Part shown: positions 1 to 8,692 of the stretch, piece by piece | How positions within the stretch are numbered: the stretch's first letter is position 1 | How the letters are laid out: each line of letters opens with the position of its first letter | NCBI RefSeq assembly: GCF_006546825.1 | Contig: NZ_VICC01000006.1 | Location: 496,001-560,000 of the forward strand | Length of the DNA stretch: 64,000 bases | Direction of reading: 5' to 3' | From: Actinomyces oris | GTDB taxonomy: Bacteria; Actinomycetota; Actinomycetes; Actinomycetales; Actinomycetaceae | Notes under the pieces: generated by a model | Database searches by the model: none | Seen by the model: the letters and a program-made list of their open reading frames with translations, nothing else | What the model was told of the DNA's origin: nothing | Program-made: the position numbers and the translations under genes

Positions 1-976
1 CGCGGCCCGTGTAGCGCTTGGCCAGGGAGACCACCAGTCGCAGGTTGGCCTCCAGCAGGTGGTTCTTGGCCCTCTGGCCGTCCTGAGCCACCCAGTGCAG
101 CTCGCGACGCAGCTTGGCCGGCAGGTCGTTGCCCTCCTCGGCCAGGCGGTGCTCGGCGTAGAGACCGGCCTCGATGCGCTTGGCGAGCTCGACCTCCTGC
201 TCGGCGTTCAGCAGCGCGACCTTACCGATCTGCTTGAGGTAGTCCTTGACCGGGTCCGCGGTGGCGCCGGCGGTGACGACCCGCTGGGCGGGCTCGTCGC
301 CCTCATCGGAGTCGGAGACGGTGAAGGAGCCGTCCTTGTCCTGGGACTTGCCGCGCTTACCGGACTTCTTGGAGGCGGCTTTCTCCGCCTCCTCCCGGCG
401 CATGCGCTCGAGCTCACCGGTCAGGGCTGCGATGGAGGGCTGCATCTTGATGCCCTTGATGACCCATCCGCGGAAGATGTAGCCGTTCTGAGCGAGGTAG
501 TCGCGCGCCACCATGGGGGCGGAGTCGCCGATGACGAAGCGGGGCACCGGTCCGTGGCCGTAGGGGGCCAGTGTGATGGGCTCCTCCAGGGTGCCGTGGC
601 CGGCGATCTCGAGGTTCTCCACGACCGTGCGCGAGCGCACGAAGAGAGTCGCCCCCGGGGCCAGGCGGACCCCCTTGAGAGAGGCGGGGTTGTTGAAGGG
701 GCTGCGCTTGGAGCCGTCGCCGTTCTCCTCCAGGCTCACGTCCAGGTAGTAGTCGCGCAGCTCGGGGGCCGGGCCGTCATCCTCCTGGACGGCCTGCGCC
801 TCGGAGTCGTCGTCCTGGTCCTCCTCCTCGTCAGAGGAGTCCTCGTCGCCATAGTCGGCGTCGTCGGCGTCGTCGTCTCCTTCGTCGTCGAGGTCGAAGT
901 CCTCGTCGTCGAGCGGGGTCTCGTCGACGTCGTCAGTGAGCTCGGTGCTGGAGCGCGTCACTGTGGAAGAAGCCAC
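1..976 (-). CDS. sigA: Primary RNA polymerase sigma factor (RpoD/SigA/HrdB type), 5' part
   Basis: Housekeeping sigma factor that directs RNA polymerase to vegetative promoters. The gene runs off the left edge, so only about 325 N-terminal residues are seen. The family signature is clear from residue 241: [20 protein letters not shown] (region 1.2), then [12 protein letters not shown], and near the edge [15 protein letters not shown] (region 2). The start is GTG at 976 with an AAAGGAA Shine-Dalgarno just upstream. Residues 15-65 are almost pure Asp/Glu. Residues about 70-185 form an extra segment ([20 protein letters not shown], then [15 protein letters not shown]) unlike the Lys/Ala-rich N-terminus I know from actinobacterial HrdB/SigA. 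I checked that the frame stays open codon by codon through most of that segment. Regions 3 and 4 lie outside the window. Confidence 0.93.
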   Translation of the reverse strand, partial: MASSTVTRSSTELTDDVDETPLDDEDFDLDDEGDDDADDADYGDEDSSDEEEDQDDDSEAQAVQEDDGPAPELRDYYLDVSLEENGDGSKRSPFNNPASLKGVRLAPGATLFVRSRTVVENLEIAGHGTLEEPITLAPYGHGPVPRFVIGDSAPMVARDYLAQNGYIFRGWVIKGIKMQPSIAALTGELERMRREEAEKAASKKSGKRGKSQDKDGSFTVSDSDEGDEPAQRVVTAGATADPVKDYLKQIGKVALLNAEQEVELAKRIEAGLYAEHRLAEEGNDLPAKLRRELHWVAQDGQRAKNHLLEANLRLVVSLAKRYTGR

Positions 977-1055
977 GGAGTTCCTTTCGCGTGAGCGGGC
1001 GGACAGCCGGTGACGGGGTATGGGAACCCGCTCCGGCACAGCAGACAACCCCAGA

Positions 1056-1061
1056 ATTGTA
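1056..1061 (-). promoter_or_regulatory. Probable -10 element of the sigA promoter
   Basis: The reverse strand reads TACAAT at 1061-1056, about 80 bases upstream of the sigA start. This gives a 5' UTR of roughly 70 bases with the AAAGGAA ribosome site at its end. I see no clear -35 at the expected distance. Confidence 0.45.
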
Positions 1062-1201
1062 GCGTTTATTCCCCAGGATCACCGCACGGGCGACTTAGTA
1101 TGCCCTCACCTTGTCCGCACTCGGCGTCGCGCCGCGGCAAACCTGCCGTCGGGAGCATCGCCGGCCCTCCTGACGTCTGAGCTGGGACTACTCTGGCGGT
1201 C

Positions 1202-2362
1202 ATGAGTGCGTTGCCTGCGGCCCTGGGCCGTATCCGTCCCGCCGTCGAGCACCGTCTGACCCAGGTCCTGGAGGACTGCCACCGGCGCTGGGAGGACCTG
1301 GGCCAGGCCGCCCCTGAGCTGCTCGAGGCCGCCGGGAGCGTCCTGAGTGGGGGCAAGCGCATGCGCGCCGTCCTGGGGGCCGTCGGCTGCGCGATCCTGA
1401 GCACCCCGGAGCGGCGTTCCGAGTACCTGACCGCTTCCGACGCCGTCCACCTGGGTGCGGCGCTGGAGCTCTACCAGGCCAGTGCCCTGGTCCACGACGA
1501 CCTCATGGACGGCGCCGACACGCGTCGGGGCCTGCCCGCGGCGCACCGGTTCTTCGCCCGGGACCACGAGGCCCAGGGCTGGCTGGGGCGCCCGCAGACC
1601 TTCGGGGCCAATGGCGCCATCCTGCTCGGCGACCTCCTGCTGTCCCTGGCAGGTGAGGAGATGAGCGCACTGGCGCCGTCGCGTACCTCCAGCCAGACCC
1701 GAGGCAGTGCTGTGCGGCACGCCCGGTCCGCCTTCGACGCCATGACCACCGAGGTGGCCCTGGGCCAGTTCCTCGACGTGCGCAGCGAGAACCTGCCCCT
1801 TCCCTGGGACCGGGAGCCGGGCGCCGCAGCCAGGCTCATGCAGGACGACGCTCTGTCGGTGGTTCGGCACAAGTCGGCCCGCTACTCGGTGCGCCACCCG
1901 CTACTGATCGGCGCCCTCCTGGCCGGCCTTGACCCGAGCGGGGCCACCGCCGAGCACCTGGCCGCCTTCGGCGAGGACGTCGGCATCGCCTTCCAGCTGC
2001 GCGACGACGAGCTGGGGGTCTTCGGCTCACCGCAGGCCACCGGCAAGCCGGCCGGCGACGATCTGCGCGAGGGCAAGCGCACAGTGCTGCTGGCCCTGAC
2101 CTGGGGGCGGTGCGACGATGCCGGCCGCCGGCTGCTCGGCAGTGTCCTGGCCAATCCCGAGGCCACGGAGGATCAGATCGGCGAGGTCGCCGCTCTCATC
2201 GAGGACTGCGGCGCGCGCGCTGCCCACGAGGAGATCGTCGCCGCGCACCGCGAGGCCGGGAACCGGGCGCTGGAGCGCCTCGGGGACGAGGACGTGGTGA
2301 GCGCCGCATCCCTGGAGGACCTGGCGGTGCTGGCGGACCTGCTGACGCACCGAGTCTCCTGA
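1202..2362 (+). CDS. Polyprenyl diphosphate synthase (geranylgeranyl/farnesyl-type)
   Basis: Trans-prenyltransferase that condenses isopentenyl diphosphate with allylic diphosphates to make C20 or longer chains for menaquinone or other isoprenoids. It is 386 residues. The first Asp-rich motif is HDDLMDGADTRRG near residue 100, and GGKRMR (GGKR/LR substrate loop) lies near residue 53. The second Asp-rich region reads FQLRDDELGVFG, with GDDLREGKRT after it. The first motif is the classic DDxxD; the second keeps only DD before ELG. ATG 1202 is preceded by TACTCT ending 7 bases upstream and no Shine-Dalgarno, so the mRNA is probably leaderless. A pknB-like gene follows on the same strand after 99 bases with its own -10. 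Chain length cannot be told from sequence alone. Confidence 0.9.
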   Translation: MSALPAALGRIRPAVEHRLTQVLEDCHRRWEDLGQAAPELLEAAGSVLSGGKRMRAVLGAVGCAILSTPERRSEYLTASDAVHLGAALELYQASALVHDDLMDGADTRRGLPAAHRFFARDHEAQGWLGRPQTFGANGAILLGDLLLSLAGEEMSALAPSRTSSQTRGSAVRHARSAFDAMTTEVALGQFLDVRSENLPLPWDREPGAAARLMQDDALSVVRHKSARYSVRHPLLIGALLAGLDPSGATAEHLAAFGEDVGIAFQLRDDELGVFGSPQATGKPAGDDLREGKRTVLLALTWGRCDDAGRRLLGSVLANPEATEDQIGEVAALIEDCGARAAHEEIVAAHREAGNRALERLGDEDVVSAASLEDLAVLADLLTHRVS

Positions 2363-2389
2363 TCCGGCACGGGCAACGGAGCGACCCAA

Positions 2390-2413
2390 CAGGTGGGCAG
2401 TACTACCCGCCTG
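2390..2413 (+). terminator. Small inverted repeat between the prenyl synthase and kinase genes
   Basis: CAGGTGGG and CCCGCCTG flank an 8-base loop (stem of 8 with one wobble). It lies 28 bases after the prenyl synthase stop and about 37 bases before the kinase -10. It may be a weak terminator or an operator; there is no T-run. Confidence 0.35.
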
Positions 2414-2461
2414 ATCCGACCGGCGGCTGTGACCATCCCACCGGCATCGTAGAATCGCGGC

Positions 2462-4489
2462 GTGGTCACAGATCCCCTCATTGGTCGGTTGGTCGACTCT
2501 CGCTACGAGATCGTCGACCGTCTAGCGCGTGGCGGGATGGCCACCGTCTACCGCGCTCATGACCGTCGCCTGGACCGGACCGTGGCGCTCAAACTCATGC
2601 ACGCCCACCTGGCCGACTCCCCCGACTTCGTCTCGCGCTTCCGCCGTGAGGCGCGGGCCGCGGCACGCCTGTCCAACCCGGGCGTGGTGGCCGTCTTCGA
2701 CCAGGGCAGCCTGGACGGGGTGGCCTACCTCGTCATGGAGTACGTCGAGGGGCCCACGCTGCGCGACCTCATTACGGCGGGACCGCTGTCGGTCAAGGAG
2801 GCCCTGGGGCTGGTGGCCCAGCTGCTGCGCCCGCTCGGTGCCGCTCACCGGGCCGGCCTAGTCCACCGCGACATCAAGCCGGAGAACGTCCTGCTGCCCT
2901 CGGATGGCTCGGTGGCCAAGGTGGCCGACTTCGGTCTGGCCCGAGCGGTCACGGAGGTGACGCAGACGACAACGGGCAACGTGCTGGGCACGGTCGCCTA
3001 CCTGGCGCCAGAGCTCATCACCTCCGGGGACTCCACCTCTCGCGCCGATGTCTTCTCCGCCGGGGTGGTCCTCTACGAGCTCCTCACCGGTCAGCAGCCC
3101 TTCACCGCGGACTCCCCCATTCAGATCGCCTTCCGTAACGTCCACGAGGACGTGCCCCTGCCCTCCAAGCTGGTGCCCGACATGCCGGCCGACGTCGACG
3201 AGCTCGTGGCCACCATGACTCGCCGTGAGCCGCAGGAGCGCCCGGCCGACGCCGACGAGGCGTTGGCGCTGCTGCGCAACGTCGTCGACGAGCTCACCGA
3301 CTCCGAGCTCTCCGTACGCCGCGGGGGCGGGACCGGCTCCATCCGGACCCAGCAGGTCATGACGGCCAACGCTCAGGCCGCCCGCTCCGCCATCGACAAC
3401 GAGCCCCAGGACGACGCCGACGACTCCTCCGCCGAGGAGGCCTCGCCGCACGCCGGGATGCGCACCGTCTCCCTTCCCATTGGTTCGATCGGCCCGGACT
3501 CCAAGGGGAGAACACGTGCGCTCTCCCGCAAGGCCCTGGCGGCCGACGCTCAGAAGACCACTGCCGTCCCCACCCCGAAGAAGAGTAACGGCGGCTTCAG
3601 TCGCCGTCGTGCACTCGTCATCGGGCTGCTGGCTGTGGCTGGGACCGGTGCGAGCGCCACCTGGTACCTGACGGCCGGTCCCGGCAGACGAGTTTCCGTG
3701 CCCAACATCATTGGCATGTCTGAGGACCAGGCGCAGCTCGCCCTGGAGAAGCAGGGGCTCGACTGGGGCACGCCCGAGCGCGTCTACTCCGACACGGTCC
3801 CGGCCGGCAGCATCGTCTCCTGCCAGCCGAAGGCGGGCCAGAAGGTGGGGCTCGGCCAGGCCGTGACCGCCACCGTCTCCCGAGGCGTGGAGACCAAGAC
3901 CGTTCCCGACGTCGTCAGGAAGACTAAGGACCAGGCCACGGCCGCGATCACGGCGGCCGGCCTGACCCTGGGGGACGTCACGGAGGAGTACTCCGCCAGC
4001 GTGGAGTCGGGCAAGGTCATCTCCTGCGACCCCAAGGCCGGCAAGGTCATCAAGCACACCGAGAAGGTCTCTCTCGTGGTCTCCAAGGGCAAGGAGCCGG
4101 CCACGATCCCCGACGTGACCGGTATGAGCGAGGACGAGGCCAAGAAGGTCCTGGAGGACGCCGGGCTGAAGAAGGGCAAGGTCAGCAAGGGCTACTCAGA
4201 CTCCGTGGCCAAGGGGAACATCATCTCCTCCTCCCCCATCGCCGGGGCTTCGGGCTACTACAAGGGCGACTCGGTGGACCTGACGGTCTCCAAGGGGCCG
4301 GAGAAGGTGACGGTGCCGGATGTGACCGGTAAGAGCCAGGACGAGGCCAAGAAGGTCCTGGAGGACGCCGGGCTCAAGGTGGAGGTCAATAAGCGCCTGG
4401 GTGGTCCCTTCGGGACGGTGCGCTCCACTGATCCTGCGCCGGGCTCCAGCGTTAAGCCGGACTCCAAGGTCACCATCAACATCTTCTGA
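2462..4489 (+). CDS. pknB: PASTA-domain Ser/Thr protein kinase (PknB/StkP family)
   Basis: Membrane Ser/Thr kinase whose extracellular PASTA repeats sense muropeptides/lipid II and which regulates cell-wall growth and division. The kinase domain is about residues 10-275: glycine loop LARGGMATVYRAH, catalytic HRDIKPENVLL near 136, and ADFGLA. A charged juxtamembrane linker follows, then one membrane segment near 384-403 (ALVIGLLAVAGTGASATWYL) and four PASTA repeats to residue 675 (each starting near VPNIIGMS, VPDVVRKT, IPDVTGMS, VPDVTGKS). The third and fourth repeats share long identical stretches (DEAKKVLEDAGLK), so they are a recent duplication. Start is GTG 2462 with TAGAAT ending 6 bases upstream and no Shine-Dalgarno, so leaderless. 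The usual pbpA/rodA neighbours are absent here. Confidence 0.95.
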   Translation: MVTDPLIGRLVDSRYEIVDRLARGGMATVYRAHDRRLDRTVALKLMHAHLADSPDFVSRFRREARAAARLSNPGVVAVFDQGSLDGVAYLVMEYVEGPTLRDLITAGPLSVKEALGLVAQLLRPLGAAHRAGLVHRDIKPENVLLPSDGSVAKVADFGLARAVTEVTQTTTGNVLGTVAYLAPELITSGDSTSRADVFSAGVVLYELLTGQQPFTADSPIQIAFRNVHEDVPLPSKLVPDMPADVDELVATMTRREPQERPADADEALALLRNVVDELTDSELSVRRGGGTGSIRTQQVMTANAQAARSAIDNEPQDDADDSSAEEASPHAGMRTVSLPIGSIGPDSKGRTRALSRKALAADAQKTTAVPTPKKSNGGFSRRRALVIGLLAVAGTGASATWYLTAGPGRRVSVPNIIGMSEDQAQLALEKQGLDWGTPERVYSDTVPAGSIVSCQPKAGQKVGLGQAVTATVSRGVETKTVPDVVRKTKDQATAAITAAGLTLGDVTEEYSASVESGKVISCDPKAGKVIKHTEKVSLVVSKGKEPATIPDVTGMSEDEAKKVLEDAGLKKGKVSKGYSDSVAKGNIISSSPIAGASGYYKGDSVDLTVSKGPEKVTVPDVTGKSQDEAKKVLEDAGLKVEVNKRLGGPFGTVRSTDPAPGSSVKPDSKVTINIF

Positions 4490-4494
4490 CGAAT

Positions 4495-4529
4495 GTGGCC
4501 CGGTGCCGCTTCAGCGGACCGGGCCACGT
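4495..4529 (+). terminator. Bidirectional terminator between pknB and the DAHP synthase gene
   Basis: GTGGCCCGGT and ACCGGGCCAC form a 10-bp perfect outer stem, extended by GCCGC/GCGG around a TTCA loop. It starts 6 bases after the kinase stop, and the converging DAHP synthase gene ends at 4567. No long T-run, as is usual at this GC. Confidence 0.8.
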
Positions 4530-4566
4530 TTCGCCTGCTCTGCAGGCGGGCGCTCAGCGAGTGTTC

Positions 4567-5919
4567 TCAGCCCTTGAGCATCTCGGCGATCTCGAAGGCG
4601 ACCTCGAGGGACTGCTGGTGGTTGAGTCGCGGGTCGACGAGGGTCTCGTAGTGCTCGGCCAGACCGGCCTCGTCAATGTGCTCGCCGCCGCCGAGGACCT
4701 CGGTGACGTCGTCGCCGGTGAGCTCGACGTGGATGCCGCCCGGGGCGGTGCCCAGGGTGCGGTGCACCTCGAAGAAGCCGCGGATCTCGTCGAGGATCGT
4801 CTCGAAGCGGCGGGTCTTGTAGCCGTTGTCCGAGGTGATGGTGTTGCCGTGCATGGGGTCGGCGATCCAGGTGACGGGGCGCCCGTCGGCGCGCACCGCC
4901 TCCACCAGCGGCGGCAGGGCCTCGCGGATGCGGTCGGCGCCCATGCGGGTGATGAGGGACAGGCGTCCGGGCAGGCCCTCGGGGTTGAGGCGGTCCATGA
5001 GCCGGGAGAGGTCGTCGGGGGACGTGGTGGGGCCGACCTTGACGCCCACGGGGTTGTGGACGCCGGCGAGGATGGCGACGTGGGCGCCGTCGGCCTCCCG
5101 GGTACGCTCCCCCACCCAGAGCATGTGGGCGGAGGTGTCGTAGAGGCGCCCGGAGCGGGAGTCCTCGCGGATCATGGCGTCCTCGTACTCCAGGAGGAGG
5201 GCCTCGTGGGCGGCGTAGAAGTCGACCTGGCGCAGGGCCTCGAAGTCCACGCCGGCGGCCTCCATGAAGCGCATGGCCCGGTCAAGCTCCTCGGCGAAGG
5301 ACTCGAAGCGCTTGTAGGCGGGGTTGGCGGTGAAGCCGCGGTTCCAGGAGTGGACCTCGCGCAGGTCCGCGTAACCGCCCATCGTGAAGGCGCGGATGAG
5401 GTTGAGGGTGGTGCCCGAGCGCAGGTAGGCGTCCAGCATGCGGGTGGGGTCGGGGATGCGGGCCTCGGGGGTGAACTCGTGGCCGTTGACGGAGTCGCCG
5501 CGGAAGGCGGGCAGGGTGACCTCTCCGCGGGTCTCGGTGTCCGAGCTGCGGGGCTTGGCGTACTGGCCGGCCATGCGGCCGATCTTGACCACGGGCGTGG
5601 AGGCGCCATAGGTGAGGACCGCGGCCATCTGGAGGATGGTCTGGACCTTGAGGCGGATGTTGTCGGCCGTGTTGTGGGTGAAGGACTCGGCGCAGTCCCC
5701 GCCCATGAGGACGAAGGCCTCCCCGGCGCTGGCCTGGGCGATGAGATTGCGCAGAGAGTCGACCTCTCCGGCGAAGACGAGCGGGGGCCGGCGGCGCAGG
5801 TCCGCCACCACGTCGGCAAGCGCGGCCTCATCAGGGTAGGCGGGCTGCTGGAGGGCGGGCAGGTGGCGCCATGCCGGGGTCTGGGCGTCCGTGCGGGCGG
5901 CGGAGAGCTCGTTCATCAC
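4567..5919 (-). CDS. Class II 3-deoxy-7-phosphoheptulonate (DAHP) synthase
   Basis: First enzyme of the shikimate pathway: phosphoenolpyruvate plus erythrose 4-phosphate gives DAHP. Length is about 450 residues, as expected for the plant/actinobacterial class II family. Visible family blocks are PPLVFAGEVDSLRNLIAQAS, FVLMGGDCAESF (metal-binding Cys), KIGRMAGQYAKPRSS, and the C-terminal ADPMHGNTITSDNGYKTRRF with GGIHVELTGDDVTEVLGG. Possible starts are ATG 5931, GTG 5919 and ATG 5916. TATGCT at 5932-5927 ends 7 bases before GTG 5919, matching the leaderless pattern of other genes here, so 5919 is preferred. The gene stands alone, converging on the kinase gene across a shared terminator. Confidence 0.93.
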   Translation of the reverse strand: MMNELSAARTDAQTPAWRHLPALQQPAYPDEAALADVVADLRRRPPLVFAGEVDSLRNLIAQASAGEAFVLMGGDCAESFTHNTADNIRLKVQTILQMAAVLTYGASTPVVKIGRMAGQYAKPRSSDTETRGEVTLPAFRGDSVNGHEFTPEARIPDPTRMLDAYLRSGTTLNLIRAFTMGGYADLREVHSWNRGFTANPAYKRFESFAEELDRAMRFMEAAGVDFEALRQVDFYAAHEALLLEYEDAMIREDSRSGRLYDTSAHMLWVGERTREADGAHVAILAGVHNPVGVKVGPTTSPDDLSRLMDRLNPEGLPGRLSLITRMGADRIREALPPLVEAVRADGRPVTWIADPMHGNTITSDNGYKTRRFETILDEIRGFFEVHRTLGTAPGGIHVELTGDDVTEVLGGGEHIDEAGLAEHYETLVDPRLNHQQSLEVAFEIAEMLKG

Positions 5920-6178
5920 GCCCGTCAGCATAGGCCAGTCGGGAGATTGCCCGGGTTCGGCGCCGCATCGCGAAACACGGGGGTTGGGGGACGAATTGTG
6001 TCACTGTGGGCGACTTTTAGGGCTGCAACAGAGCGCGCACGGACCGGTTGCAACGCTGTGACCTGCACGGATGCGAAGGCCTCCGTTCCAGGAGCGCAGT
6101 AGGCGGGTTGAATAGTCGCCAAACGTGACACATGGGGTCGCCGGCACCACCCTCCGGGGCACAGGCGAGCACAGAGAA
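5920..6178. other. Intergenic region upstream of the DAHP synthase gene
   Basis: Together with the adjoining pfp terminator this is a gene-free stretch of about 310 bases. It carries the TATGCT -10 of the DAHP synthase gene at its left end. I see no credible small ORF, RNA gene or strong repeat in the rest. Confidence 0.5.
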
Positions 6179-6213
6179 GCGGCCGGTGCCGTCACGAGGA
6201 CGGCACCGGCCGC
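6179..6213 (-). terminator. Strong terminator hairpin of the pfp gene
   Basis: A perfect 15-bp stem (arms 6179-6193 and 6199-6213, core GGCCGGTGCCGTC) surrounds a 5-base loop, 20 bases beyond the phosphofructokinase stop codon. Confidence 0.85.
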
Positions 6214-6233
6214 GGCAGGGTGCGGGCTCAGCC

Positions 6234-7463
6234 TCAGTGCTCGGGGGCAGCTTCGGCAGGCTCGACCTTCTGACCCAGCTCTGCCATGAGGTCGGTGAAC
6301 CAGGCCTGAGTGATGTCGAAGGGCTTGGCGCCGGCGATGCGCGGGAAGGCGATCGCGGTGAGCTCGTCGTTGTTCTCCTCGTCCTGGCCGATGACGCCGG
6401 ACTCGCCGCGCAGGGCGCAGTCGACGGCCAGGTTGCACATCTTCTTGATGAGGGCGAGGTCCTCGGCGTTGGCGTGGGCGGCGCGCGAGTAGTAGCCGGA
6501 CTTCTGGACCATGACCTTCTCGGCACCGATGAGCTCAGCGAACTGCTTGGCGAACCACTGGCCGGGGTTGATGGTGTCGAGCTTGACGTGGCCGAAGGGG
6601 TCGCGCTGGACCTCCTGGCCGGCGGCCTCCATCTCCGCGATGATCTCGGGGACGCCGGCGCCCTCGGACAGGAAGATGTTGACGTTGCCCTGCTCGTCCA
6701 TGATGGCCTTGAGGCGCTCGGCCTCGGCGGCGATGTCGAGCTTCACCTCGGGGAGGAAGACGGCGTGGACGTCCCAGCGCTCCTTGGTCAGGCCGAGGGA
6801 GGGGGCCCACTGCTTGGTCTGGAGCAGGTCGTGGTAGCGGCGGGCGGTCTCGGCGGTGAGGTAGCCGCAGTTACGGCCCATGCACTCGTGGACGATGAGC
6901 ATGCGGGGGTTGGAGCGGTGCTCGCCGATGACGTTGAAGGCGAAGCCGGCGCCCTCGTCGGCCGCGGTCCAGGCGCCCAGGGACTGGCGGATCGGAACCA
7001 CGTCGTTGTCGATGGTCTTGGGCAGGCCGACGACGGTGAGCTCGTAGTCGTTCTCGTGGAGGTAGGCGGCCAGGTCGGCGGCGGTGGTGTTGGTGTCGTC
7101 GCCACCGATGGTGTGCAAGACGTCGACGCCGTCCTTGCGCAGCTGCTCGGCGGCGAACTCCAGGGGGTTGACGCCCTCCTCAACCAGGCCGCGCTCGACG
7201 AGGTTCTTGGCGTTGGTGAGCTTGACGCGAGAGTTGCCGATCGGGGACCCGCCGAAGTCGCGCAGGATGCCGGCGTTCTTGCGGCCCTCTTCGTCGATGA
7301 CGATGTAGTTGCCGGTGAGCAGGCCGTGGTAGCCGTACTGGTAGGCGATGATCTCGACCTCGGGAGCGACCTGCGTGTAGCGCTCGATGAGGTCGCCGAC
7401 GGCGGCGGACAGACAGGGGGCGAAACCGCCAGCGGTGAGCAGGGCGACGCGACGAATCGACAT
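6234..7463 (-). CDS. pfp: Phosphofructokinase, probably pyrophosphate-dependent
   Basis: Converts fructose 6-phosphate to fructose 1,6-bisphosphate in glycolysis. It has 409 residues, with the nucleotide/PPi loop LLTAGGFAPCLSAAV at the N-terminus. Two residues that separate donor types point to PPi: IGGDDTNTTA carries Asp where ATP enzymes have GGDGS, and LPKTIDNDV has Lys in PKT where ATP enzymes have PGT. GRNCGYLTAETARRYH follows. PPi-dependent phosphofructokinase activity is established for oral Actinomyces, which agrees. Start is ATG 7463 with GAAAGG upstream; the open frame reaches further upstream but without family similarity. Single gene between terminators. Confidence 0.93.
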   Translation of the reverse strand: MSIRRVALLTAGGFAPCLSAAVGDLIERYTQVAPEVEIIAYQYGYHGLLTGNYIVIDEEGRKNAGILRDFGGSPIGNSRVKLTNAKNLVERGLVEEGVNPLEFAAEQLRKDGVDVLHTIGGDDTNTTAADLAAYLHENDYELTVVGLPKTIDNDVVPIRQSLGAWTAADEGAGFAFNVIGEHRSNPRMLIVHECMGRNCGYLTAETARRYHDLLQTKQWAPSLGLTKERWDVHAVFLPEVKLDIAAEAERLKAIMDEQGNVNIFLSEGAGVPEIIAEMEAAGQEVQRDPFGHVKLDTINPGQWFAKQFAELIGAEKVMVQKSGYYSRAAHANAEDLALIKKMCNLAVDCALRGESGVIGQDEENNDELTAIAFPRIAGAKPFDITQAWFTDLMAELGQKVEPAEAAPEH

Positions 7464-7623
7464 CAGGAACCTTTCGGGTTGTGGGTACTCGGGGTCAGTG
7501 CCCCGGCCTGATCGGGCGGCGCGGGCCGCACCGGGCGTCAGTCTACGTGCCATCGGTAGCCGCTGACAGGGACCAACCGGACAGAATCACGGAGCAGAGA
7601 TAGTCGCCCAGTCCCCACAACTC

Positions 7624-8502
7624 CTACTCGGCGCCGGGCTCGGCCTCGTCGTCGGCGGCCTTGTCCTTCTTCTTGTCCTTGCCGCTCTTGTCCTCGGGCG
7701 GCTCGGGCACGGAGACCTCGGGGGCGGGGCGGCCACCGGGCGCGGCCACGGGGGCGGCCGACGGGCGGGCCTGCGCCTGGGCGGCGAGCATCTCGGTGAC
7801 GACCTCATCGGCGGTCTTCTTCTCCGAGTCCATGGCCTTCTTGACGTCGGCGGCATAGAGGTCCACGTACTCCTGGCCGGAGAGGGCCATGAGGGCGTAC
7901 ATGATCTCGTCGGTGATGGAGCGCAGCACGAAGCGGTCGTTCTCCAGGCCCTTGTAGCGGGAGAAGTCCAGCGGCTCGCCGATGACGATGCCCACGCGGT
8001 GGCGGGTGGAGGGGATGGACTTGCCGATCGGCTGGGCCAGGTTGGAGCCGATCATGGCCACGGGCACTACGGGGGCTCCGGTGGCCAGGGCGATGCGGGC
8101 CACGCCGGTCTTGCCGCGGTAGAGGCGTCCGTCGGGGCTGCGCGTGCCCTCGGGGTAGATGCCGAAGAGCTGCCCCGAGCGCAGGCGGTCGATGCCGGCC
8201 TGGAGCGCCGCCTGGGAGGCCTTGCCGCCGGAGCGGTCCACGGGGATGGTGCCCACGGTCTTCATGAAGTTCTTCACCGCCCAGCCCTTGACGCCCTTGC
8301 CGGTGAAGTAGTCGGCCTTGCCGATGAAGGCGACCTCGCGGTCCACCAGCAGCGGCAGAAAGAAGGAGTCGATGACCGCCAGGTGGTTGGAGGCCAGGAT
8401 CGCCGCGCCCTCGGCGGGAATGTTCTCCTCGCCGCGGATCCAGGGCTGGTAGAGCATCTCCAGGGCCGGGCCGACTGTTGCCTTGATGGGTCCGTATCCC
8501 AC
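7624..8502 (-). CDS. 1-acyl-sn-glycerol-3-phosphate acyltransferase (PlsC family)
   Basis: Membrane-associated acyltransferase that makes phosphatidic acid from lysophosphatidic acid, or a related acyl transfer. Motif I is NHLAVIDSFFLP (His-x4-Asp catalytic pair). IPVDRSGG and YPEGTRSPDGRLYRGKTGVA are motifs II and III, and APVVPVAMIG is motif IV. Length is 292 residues, including a Lys/Asp/Glu/Pro-rich disordered tail of about 50. GTG 8502 is chosen because AGGAGG lies 6 bases upstream; a longer frame up to 8670 has no similarity. The divergent exonuclease gene starts 190 bases away. The second substrate cannot be fixed from sequence. Confidence 0.9.
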   Translation of the reverse strand: MGYGPIKATVGPALEMLYQPWIRGEENIPAEGAAILASNHLAVIDSFFLPLLVDREVAFIGKADYFTGKGVKGWAVKNFMKTVGTIPVDRSGGKASQAALQAGIDRLRSGQLFGIYPEGTRSPDGRLYRGKTGVARIALATGAPVVPVAMIGSNLAQPIGKSIPSTRHRVGIVIGEPLDFSRYKGLENDRFVLRSITDEIMYALMALSGQEYVDLYAADVKKAMDSEKKTADEVVTEMLAAQAQARPSAAPVAAPGGRPAPEVSVPEPPEDKSGKDKKKDKAADDEAEPGAE

Positions 8503-8692
8503 GCGGGGCCTCCTGTGAACTGCTGGCTGGGCGGCCACCACACGGTCGGGCACCATCGGAGACGGACGGCACCGGAGCCGGCCGGTGCCGCTCGGGTATG
8601 GGGATGATTCTAGGGTGCTTCCCACCCTGCTCGCACCGACTTCCCGACTGCCGGCGAGGATGCATGTCACTGCGATCCTCTAGCCTGCGACC

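Noticed and set aside
59-994. Long open frame on the + strand, opposite sigA
   Set aside because: It is the antisense shadow of sigA: repetitive Leu/Gly/Val text, no ribosome site and no family. In high-GC DNA the opposite strand of a real gene is often open.
4495-6102. 535-codon + strand frame opposite the DAHP synthase gene
   Set aside because: Begins inside the terminator and mirrors a clear enzyme on the other strand; low-complexity Gly/Val/Ala content.
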